Shown here: positions 1 to 5,611 of the stretch, piece after piece
Numbering within the stretch: position 1 is the stretch's first letter
Layout: every line of letters begins with the position of its first letter
NCBI GenBank assembly: GCA_964223495.1
Contig: CAXQGL010000032.1
Location: forward strand, 1-27,551
From: UBA8752 sp964223495
GTDB taxonomy: Bacteria; Bacteroidota; Bacteroidia; Flavobacteriales_D; Sanyastnellaceae
DNA: 27,551 nt
Direction: 5' to 3'
Made by a program: the position numbers and the translations under genes
Notes under the pieces: model-generated
The model's input: only the letters and a program-made list of their open reading frames with translations
What the model was told of the DNA's origin: nothing
Database searches by the model: none

Positions 1-3
1 TAC

Positions 4-78
4 GGCTCCGTAGTTCAATGGATAGAATGAGGGTTTCCGGTACCCTAGATACAGGTTCGATTCCTGTCGGAGCTACCA
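4..78 (+). tRNA. tRNA-Arg (anticodon CCG), CCA encoded
   Basis: The 7-bp acceptor stem (GGCTCCG at 4-10 with CGGAGCT at 68-74, one G-T pair) is followed by discriminator A75 and an encoded CCA at 76-78. The anticodon stem is AGGGT (30-34) with ACCCT (42-46). The seven-base loop TTCCGGT places CCG at 37-39, which reads the CGG arginine codon. The T-arm GTTCGATTC consensus is present at 55-63. A hairpin terminator follows seven bases later, so the tRNA probably forms the end of its transcript. Confidence 0.96.
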
Positions 79-84
79 CCCTCG

Positions 85-122
85 AATCCAAGTGAACTGT
101 CCCTCAGTCACTTGGATTTTCG
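85..122 (+). terminator. Rho-independent terminator after tRNA-Arg
   Basis: A ten-base arm AATCCAAGTG (85-94) pairs perfectly with CACTTGGATT (109-118). A second helix ACTG/CAGT (96-99, 105-108) closes a five-base loop, with A95 bulged. The stem ends in a T-rich stretch (TTTTCGTTTC). Its position just after the CCA end fits termination of the tRNA transcript. Confidence 0.8.
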
Positions 123-129
123 TTTCAGG

Positions 130-264
130 ATGTTTAATCTCGTACGGGAAGAATGGAGACAGGGGCTTCGGAAACATCCGACGGACATCCATGACATCCC
201 GCCCAAATATTGGGTTCGAATAATCGCAGTGGACTTCCTGCAGGCCGAAGTCTTCAGTGAATGA
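130..264 (+). CDS. Small hypothetical ORF (44 aa)
   Basis: This is a short ATG-started reading frame just after the tRNA terminator. Its product is charged and aromatic (start MFNLVREEWRQGLRK, later PPKYWVRIIAVDFLQAEVF), with no signal peptide or membrane segment. The stop codon overlaps the start of the next ORF as ATGA (261-264), a layout typical of translational coupling, and this is the main reason to list it. No ribosome binding site is obvious, which is normal in Bacteroidota. I do not recognise a family. It may be a genuine small protein or a chance ORF. Confidence 0.35.
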   Translation: MFNLVREEWRQGLRKHPTDIHDIPPKYWVRIIAVDFLQAEVFSE

Positions 265-485
265 ATCGAAGCACGATGGATGAGAAGCAACGACTTGAAT
301 CAATCATAAAAGAAGCGGATCGTGATCTCAAAGGTCTGGCGGAGGTCAGGACGATCGTCATGAAACTGGCGGCGGAAGTGCAGGCGCGACGTGATGTCGC
401 AATGGCGGATCTTTCACGCACCATGTCCGACCTGGAGTATCCGGAGCGCATCAGGATCACCCATGCGCAGCCCAGTCGGTCATGA
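261..485 (+). CDS. Small hypothetical helical protein (74 aa)
   Basis: The frame starts at an ATG that overlaps the stop of the upstream 44-aa ORF (ATGA). A second in-frame ATG lies at 276. Residues 6-60 are rich in E, K, R, D, L and A with heptad-like spacing, which suggests a single long helix or short coiled coil. There is no signal peptide, membrane segment or recognised motif. An overlapping minus-strand frame of similar length has a poor, Ser/Arg-rich composition and looks like a shadow. Family and function are unknown, and coding status is uncertain. Confidence 0.38.
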   Translation: MNRSTMDEKQRLESIIKEADRDLKGLAEVRTIVMKLAAEVQARRDVAMADLSRTMSDLEYPERIRITHAQPSRS

Positions 486-513
486 TGGCGCATTGGCAGA
501 GCACATCAATGCA

Positions 514-933
514 TCAAAGCAGAGGAATCTTGCTCGGTGCCGGACCGAGTGTCCGCATGACCAATCCGAGCTGACGGCCAATGGCCATATGCTGGATCTG
601 CCACAGTTCCATATCGAGGAGACCTTGCTGATGCTTGCGCCAAGTCTGGAACACCAGATTCTTGAGCTTGACGAATTCCCGGGAGAGGTCCGGGGATAGC
701 AAATTGGCGTTCATGCCCTGCAATTCGTCATTGAATCGTTCAATGAACACCAAGGACCGGTCCTTTCGGATTTCAGTCGGGATGCCGGTATTCCTGGAGT
801 AACGGGTATCCTCGTAGGCTGCTCGGAAACGGCACATGATGCCTCGAAGCGCCTCGGTGCGTTCAAAGCGGCGTTCACGCCCTTTTCGGAACACCTGAAT
901 TGCCGGAGTCAGGATGGAAAACGGAAAAGCCAT
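514..933 (-). CDS. Hypothetical protein (139 aa)
   Basis: This is a soluble basic protein with mixed charged and hydrophobic residues: an Arg-rich N-terminal part (FRKGRERRFERTEALRG) and a helical C-terminal half that includes FVKLKNLVFQTWRKHQQ. There is no signal peptide, transmembrane segment or metal-binding motif. The ATG at 931-933 gives the full length; an internal ATG near residue 33 is possible. It is divergent from the PqqB-like gene, with about 90 bases between starts. The plus-strand frame across it reads as a shadow. I do not recognise the family; the protein-like composition is the only support. Confidence 0.5.
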   Translation of the reverse strand: MAFPFSILTPAIQVFRKGRERRFERTEALRGIMCRFRAAYEDTRYSRNTGIPTEIRKDRSLVFIERFNDELQGMNANLLSPDLSREFVKLKNLVFQTWRKHQQGLLDMELWQIQHMAIGRQLGLVMRTLGPAPSKIPLL

Positions 934-1022
934 GGTGGGAATACGCCTATTTTTCAGTGGGGTTACATATTGGCTTGAAAATCAATGATTCCTATCGAAA
1001 GGACGCTTCTATAAATTGGACC

Positions 1023-1988
1023 ATGCGCAACGCCTTCCCGTATTTCCTGTCTCTATCCGTTACCGGACTGTTTTGGTTGGGGTTCACCGGTTCGGATGGA
1101 GATGCACCGCATACGGCTGATGGCGGTGGTGTCACCCTGACCGTCCTGGGCAACGTGCAGGATGGCGGTTATCCGCATATTGGCTGTGAGCGTCCGGATT
1201 GTCGCAACCTCTTCCTGCGCCCCGCGGGCCTGCATCAAGTGGTCTGTCTCGGCGTGGTCGACGCGGAGGCGGAGCAGCAATTCCTGTTAGAGGCCACCCC
1301 GGATGCGGCAAGGCAGGCATACCAATTGGCCCATTTGCCCGGGGCACATGCCGGGATGCCGGATGGCATTTTCGTGACCCATGCCAATTGGGGACATTAC
1401 ACCGGTCTGGGCTTGCTGGGAAGGGAGGCCAAAGGAGCACAAGGGGTGCCCGTCCATGCGATGCCGAAGCTCAAGGCATTTCTGGAGGAGAATGGTCCCT
1501 GGAGCCAATTGGTTGCACTCGGCAACATCACCTTGAAGACACTGGAGCCTGACGTCGCCGTGCAAGCCGGACCCCGACTGAATGTCACGCCCATCCTCGT
1601 GCCGCACCGTGACGAATTCTCGGAGACGGTCGGATTCCGGATCCAGGGGCCGGAGCGGAGCGCACTGTTCATTCCCGACATCGACAAGTGGGCCAAATGG
1701 GACCGCTCCCTGGCCGATGAGGTCGCTCAAGTGGACTTCGCATTCCTCGACGGGACCTTCCACGATGGGGAGGAGCTGGGACACCGGAATATGGCGGAGG
1801 TGCCGCACCCCTTCATCGTGGAGAGTCTGGCCCTCATGGAGGCTTGGAGCGAGGCCGAACGGGACAAGGTGCACTTCATTCACCTCAACCATACCAATCG
1901 GCTGCTCGATCCCGAATCGAAAGAGAGCCGCGCAGTGCGGGATGCGGGCTGCCATGTCGCCCGCCAAGGAGACCGTTTTCAGCTCTGA
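1023..1988 (+). CDS. PqqB-like metallo-beta-lactamase-fold protein
   Basis: This 321-aa protein resembles the PqqB branch of the metallo-beta-lactamase fold. The diagnostic N-terminal motif is LGNVQDGGYPHIGC with a C-x4-C pair (Cys55, Cys60), which in PqqB holds a structural metal. The usual HxHxDH motif is replaced by HANWGH (120-125), as PqqB proteins also deviate here. Further probable metal-site residues are His195, Asp243 and the HLNH segment near the C terminus. I chose the ATG at 1023 because it is followed directly by a signal-peptide-like segment (MRNAFPYFLSLSVTGLFWLG); the frame is open for 41 codons upstream. No PQQ biosynthesis genes lie nearby, so a role in PQQ synthesis is not supported. 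The 3' end overlaps the convergent NOS gene by ten bases. Confidence 0.85.
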   Translation: MRNAFPYFLSLSVTGLFWLGFTGSDGDAPHTADGGGVTLTVLGNVQDGGYPHIGCERPDCRNLFLRPAGLHQVVCLGVVDAEAEQQFLLEATPDAARQAYQLAHLPGAHAGMPDGIFVTHANWGHYTGLGLLGREAKGAQGVPVHAMPKLKAFLEENGPWSQLVALGNITLKTLEPDVAVQAGPRLNVTPILVPHRDEFSETVGFRIQGPERSALFIPDIDKWAKWDRSLADEVAQVDFAFLDGTFHDGEELGHRNMAEVPHPFIVESLALMEAWSEAERDKVHFIHLNHTNRLLDPESKESRAVRDAGCHVARQGDRFQL

Positions 1989-3295
1989 TTGCCCACCCTT
2001 CGCAAAGCGGAGGGACGGCGTAAAGGCAACACTTTGGACAGTCGGTCGAATCCGAAGGGGCAGCGGGGTGTCTCGTGTTGGTGCTCCAAGTGGAAAGGGT
2101 CCTCATTCCTCGCGTGGGCGTCCAACTTCGGCCCCGATTCACGCCGCGCAGCCGCTTCCTGGGCCGGGTTGTCCTGGTAAAAGAAATTGGTATGGGTTTC
2201 CACGGTGTTGTCAAACGTCCTGTGGAATTGGGGCGTGATGGAGCCTGAAATGGGAGAGGTCAGCCAACTCCAGTCCCCGTTCAGCTTCCGGCCGGCCTTG
2301 TCCTCGATTTGACAGAATCGCTCAAACTGGGCCCCCAGCTCGTGGTGGTCGCCCATCCGGATACCCGCACGGTCGAAGCTGTGCAAAACGGCCTGGTTGA
2401 TGGTGATGAGGGCCTGGTCCTTCCAGAGGGTTCGGGGGGAGGAAGTGTCGAGCCCCAGCGCCTTTCCGATGCGCTCGAGCAAATCGTACCGTTGGGGATC
2501 ACAAAAGTTGCGGGCGGCAATTTCGGTTCCCATGTACCATCCATTGAATGGGGCACAGGGATAAGTGATGCCGCCGATGACCAACGCCATTTCACTGATT
2601 ACGGGAATGGCGTACCAGCGCAAACCGAGTGCGTCTATGGCGGGGTGCTCGGGGTGGGTGATGTCCACTTCCGGGAAAAGGTGGGGATGAACTGAGAAAT
2701 GATCGACAGGGGCCTGCTCCTCATCTTCGATCCAGATGGACCATGGCAGCGGTGTATGGGCCGTCTGCTCTTTCGGGTTCCACCCCAACGCGCGCATCCT
2801 GCGGGTGAATTCCACCGAATGCGGATCTCCGAGCACAGTACCATCGGCCTGCTCGAATCCGGCATAGCGAAGAAGCTGGTGGTTGGCGATGCGCACGGGA
2901 TCGGGCTTTCCGATGTCTCCCGGAGTCCTCGGCGCAAAGACGGTGATGACACTCTGGATCGCCCCATCCTGCCAAGCCATGTCGAGGTGCTCGTGCAGGG
3001 CACCGACAACGCCATCCCGACTGCACACATTTCTGGAGTCCTGCACTTTGAGCGTGCGCCACATGTGACGGCCTATGCAGCGGTTGCTGCTGCGCCATGC
3101 CCATTGCACACCGAATTGCAATTCGGCCGGGGTGTGCACATAAGTCCCGGTCGAGTCGATTTCCTCGGAAATCTGGGCCATCCGTTCTTCAGTGGCGGCT
3201 TCATCCATGCGGAAGCGTGAATCAGCGGCCATGTCCGACAGGAAGGCACGGGCTTGGGCCAGAAGGGCAGTATGACTCGGGGGCAAGGATGTCAT
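1979..3295 (-). CDS. nos: Nitric oxide synthase oxygenase (stand-alone)
   Basis: This 438-aa protein is a haem-thiolate NOS oxygenase domain, which oxidises L-arginine to citrulline and NO. Visible signatures are WRSSNRCIGR with the proximal haem Cys73, NHQLLRYAGFE, the substrate segment FNGWYMGTEI with arginine-binding Glu258, LWKDQALITINQAVLHS, and GDWSWLTSPISGSITPQFHR near the pterin/dimer region. No FMN/FAD reductase domain is fused, as in Bacillus-type enzymes, so electrons must come from a separate flavoprotein. The start at 3295 is chosen because the family similarity begins shortly after it; the frame remains open 56 codons further upstream but reads unlike protein. A roughly 60-residue basic tail after FFYQDNP is of unknown role. 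It is divergent from a carbonic anhydrase gene, with putative operators between them. Confidence 0.93.
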   Translation of the reverse strand: MTSLPPSHTALLAQARAFLSDMAADSRFRMDEAATEERMAQISEEIDSTGTYVHTPAELQFGVQWAWRSSNRCIGRHMWRTLKVQDSRNVCSRDGVVGALHEHLDMAWQDGAIQSVITVFAPRTPGDIGKPDPVRIANHQLLRYAGFEQADGTVLGDPHSVEFTRRMRALGWNPKEQTAHTPLPWSIWIEDEEQAPVDHFSVHPHLFPEVDITHPEHPAIDALGLRWYAIPVISEMALVIGGITYPCAPFNGWYMGTEIAARNFCDPQRYDLLERIGKALGLDTSSPRTLWKDQALITINQAVLHSFDRAGIRMGDHHELGAQFERFCQIEDKAGRKLNGDWSWLTSPISGSITPQFHRTFDNTVETHTNFFYQDNPAQEAAARRESGPKLDAHARNEDPFHLEHQHETPRCPFGFDRLSKVLPLRRPSALRRVGNQS

Positions 3296-3365
3296 CTCAA
3301 CAAGTATTAAGTCAGCGGGCGGCAATAGGTTCCTGTAAGGTGGACGAGAGGCCTTGGGTTGGTCA

Positions 3366-3399
3366 TGACACTGGTCAATGCCGGGCATGACTTTTGTCA
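3366..3399. promoter_or_regulatory. Twin TGAC-N4-GTCA palindromes, candidate CRP/FNR-type operators
   Basis: Two copies of TGAC-N4-GTCA lie at 3366-3377 and 3388-3399, with centres 22 bp apart, close to two helical turns. Each contains the TGA-N6-TCA core shared by CRP- and FNR-family sites. They sit about 70-105 bp upstream of the NOS start and about 100-130 bp upstream of the carbonic anhydrase start. A further TTGAC half-site occurs at 3412-3416. This is pattern evidence only; no regulator gene is in the window. Confidence 0.42.
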
Positions 3400-3496
3400 A
3401 GCCCCATGGAAGTTGACACCCTCGAATTTTGAAATCTTGGAATGAGCGGCTTCCCTTCATCAAGCACCATATTGAATTGCATCACATTTTTGCCGC

Positions 3497-4138
3497 ATGA
3501 TTGAACGCTATCTCTCATTGGATGGTGCCCTTGGCGCCGAATTGCAACAATCCCTCTCCCCGGCTGACGCCGTGGCCCTTCTCAAGGATGGTGTCCGCCG
3601 CTCGACCTCTGGGGATGCCTCCTCGCGTAACCGCGGTGCCCTGCTTGAAGGCGCCGCCGCCGGGCAGTATCCCTACGCCGCGGTCCTGTCCTGCATCGAC
3701 AGCCGGGCCCCGGTGGAACAGATCTTCGACGCGGCCTCCGGTGACCTCTTCGTCGCCCGCGTCGCCGGAAACGTGGCCTCTCCCGATCTCATCGCCAGCC
3801 TCGAGTATGCTACGAAGTATGCCGGAAGCAAGGCCGTCCTCGTCCTCGGCCACACCAAATGCGGTGCCGTAAAGGGTGCATGGGCCGGACTGGAGGACGG
3901 TCACCTCACCGGTTTGCTCGGCCGCATCCAGCCCGCCGTAGCCGCCACCAAGGCGGAAGTGGGTGAGGAGGACAGCGGGTCGAACCTCGACCGCTGCAGC
4001 ACGGTGAACGTGGAAAAGACCATCGCTGCGCTGCGCGCGGAAAGCGCCATACTCTCGGGCCTGGAGTCCGAGGGCAAGATTGCCATTGTGGGCGGCGTCT
4101 ACGACGTTGCGACCGGTGAGGTCGCCTGGATTGACTGA
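3497..4138 (+). CDS. Beta-class carbonic anhydrase
   Basis: This 213-aa cytoplasmic enzyme interconverts CO2 and bicarbonate. The beta-class zinc site is clear: Cys66 and the Asp68/Arg70 dyad in SCIDSR, then His119 and Cys122 in GHTKCGAV. The RVAGNV segment (88-93) and the C-terminal VGGVYDVATGEV are also typical. The length is normal for a bacterial beta-carbonic anhydrase and there is no signal peptide. The ATG at 3497 fits the usual N terminus. The gene is divergent from the NOS gene across a 201-bp region and convergent with the sialidase-like gene 13 bp downstream. Confidence 0.95.
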   Translation: MIERYLSLDGALGAELQQSLSPADAVALLKDGVRRSTSGDASSRNRGALLEGAAAGQYPYAAVLSCIDSRAPVEQIFDAASGDLFVARVAGNVASPDLIASLEYATKYAGSKAVLVLGHTKCGAVKGAWAGLEDGHLTGLLGRIQPAVAATKAEVGEEDSGSNLDRCSTVNVEKTIAALRAESAILSGLESEGKIAIVGGVYDVATGEVAWID

Positions 4139-4151
4139 TAGGGGGGCGGGC

Positions 4152-5570
4152 TCACCGGATGAGCCGGAATCGCCGCTCGCCGCCGGGCGCAGAGATCTGG
4201 AGTACATGGCTCCCTGACTCCGTGAAGGGGACCAGGCCTGATGTGCCGACCCCCGAGGCTACGCTTCTGCCCTGCATGTCGAGGATGGTCCAGGCAAACG
4301 CCCCATCCGCGATGGGCAGCAGCCATCCTTGACGCAGTCTCTTGGGGGACAAGACGTCTGGAGTGGGATGGTCCAATGCGCTGGTGCCGGTCAATGTGCC
4401 TCGCATGTAGTGGAAGGTGCCTTCAGACGGCCTTTGGTAGACGAGGTGGACGGTGGAGCCGTCCATGCGGATGACAGGTCGGCGGCTGTGTCCTGAAAGG
4501 TCCTCCGTGAGACCGGTGGTGGAGCTTTCCCATTGTTCGGGTGCCGAAGCAGTTCCATCGCCGTGGCCGACGAAAATGTTGTAGCCCCCTTGACTTCGCT
4601 CCCATGCCACGACGCTCGAGGTGCCATCGGCATCGATGGAAGGGTTGTTCTCCGTGATGTCCACGGCGGATTGGATGCGGTCAGAACCCGTGAGCGACCA
4701 TCCATTCAGGTCAACGGTTGACCAATAGACGCGGGTGCCGCCTTCTGCCGCGGACATGTAGACGATGGCCAGTGTTCCGTCCCCCAGGATGCAGGATTCG
4801 GCTTCTGAGGCCGGACAGGAATTGATGGTCCAGTTGGTGGGGTCGACATCCAGTGCTTCGGTCCATTGGCCTTCCTCATCCGTCCGCACCACCCAGAAGT
4901 CGCGGAGGTTGTCGTCATTGTTCCGTACGATGTCATAATGCCGTCCATCGTGACTGAACGGCATGGAAGCACAGCATTCACAGACTGCCGCGCCATCCAT
5001 TGGGGCTCCCGCATCGACCGGTGGCAGGAAGGCTTCGGCAGCCGGGTCCCAGAATTGGACGCCTTCCAGCACGGGATTCACCCCCCACTTCACGGCGACC
5101 CAAGGTTGGGCTTCCTCATCGAAAGCGGGAATGGGCATGAAATGATCTTCCGTGGCTTCCGGCGCGATGGGAATGGGTGCTCCCCATGTGATGCCCCCAT
5201 CTTCTGAAATGACGACGCGGCCGCCATCCGCCCATTCTCCTGAAATCTGATAGGCCACGGCCACCCGGTTTCCGGACACGGCCATTCTGGGCCCCTCGGC
5301 ATCATTGATGAACAGTCCGGTCTCGTCGGTCACCTGAACAGGGGTAGTGAGGACTCCATCCACGACACGGGTGCAATACAAGCCGCCCTCCGTTCCCGAT
5401 TTGCCGTGCAGGATGATCGGATGGCCGGCAACGTCAAGCTCCATCCGGAGATTCAGATAGCCGAAGTCGGCGGGGACGGAGCCCACAGGGTCATCCCACA
5501 TGATGGCACTCTGGGATTGGAGCATCCCCGAGCAGGAGCAGGCGCAAATGATGAAAAGGGACCGCAGCAT
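4152..5570 (-). CDS. Secreted BNR/sialidase-like protein with T9SS tail
   Basis: This 472-aa exported protein begins with MLRSLFIICACSCSG, a signal peptide that could be cleaved conventionally or, given its cysteines, as a lipoprotein. The body is a predicted beta-propeller with an Asp-box (ISEDGGITWGAP) and further propeller-like repeats. A Cys cluster (VCECCASM) sits before SHDGRHYDIVRNNDD. The last 75 or so residues (ILDMQGRSVASGVG ... FRLIR) match a T9SS type A sorting domain, so secretion to the surface or medium is likely. The catalytic residues of true sialidases cannot be confirmed, so substrate is unknown. I chose the ATG at 5570 because upstream in-frame sequence is not signal-like. 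The divergent amylase starts only 41 bases away. Confidence 0.8.
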   Translation of the reverse strand: MLRSLFIICACSCSGMLQSQSAIMWDDPVGSVPADFGYLNLRMELDVAGHPIILHGKSGTEGGLYCTRVVDGVLTTPVQVTDETGLFINDAEGPRMAVSGNRVAVAYQISGEWADGGRVVISEDGGITWGAPIPIAPEATEDHFMPIPAFDEEAQPWVAVKWGVNPVLEGVQFWDPAAEAFLPPVDAGAPMDGAAVCECCASMPFSHDGRHYDIVRNNDDNLRDFWVVRTDEEGQWTEALDVDPTNWTINSCPASEAESCILGDGTLAIVYMSAAEGGTRVYWSTVDLNGWSLTGSDRIQSAVDITENNPSIDADGTSSVVAWERSQGGYNIFVGHGDGTASAPEQWESSTTGLTEDLSGHSRRPVIRMDGSTVHLVYQRPSEGTFHYMRGTLTGTSALDHPTPDVLSPKRLRQGWLLPIADGAFAWTILDMQGRSVASGVGTSGLVPFTESGSHVLQISAPGGERRFRLIR

Positions 5571-5599
5571 AGGCACCAAGTTAGCGCTGGCCGAGCATT

Positions 5600-5607
5600 T
5601 AAATTTG
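5600..5607 (+). promoter_or_regulatory. Candidate -7 element (TAAATTTG) for amylase gene
   Basis: TAAATTTG matches the Bacteroidota -7 consensus TAnnTTTG exactly. No clear -33 element is seen. If it is used, transcription would begin just inside the annotated ATG at 5612, which would favour the in-frame GTG at 5645 as the real start. The site lies in the 41-bp gap between divergent genes. Confidence 0.3.
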
Positions 5608-5611
5608 GGGT

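Noticed and set aside
4..78. tRNA-Arg as an integration (att) site
   Set aside because: I found no second copy of the tRNA 3' end, integrase or phage gene in the window.
1837..2180. Plus-strand frames over the PqqB/NOS overlap
   Set aside because: They are Ser/Arg/Pro-rich shadows in frames different from two well-supported genes.
3400..3425. TTGACA-type sigma-70 -35 boxes near the NOS gene
   Set aside because: Bacteroidota use a different primary promoter consensus, and no matching -10 element is correctly spaced; the TTGAC sequences fit better as operator half-sites.
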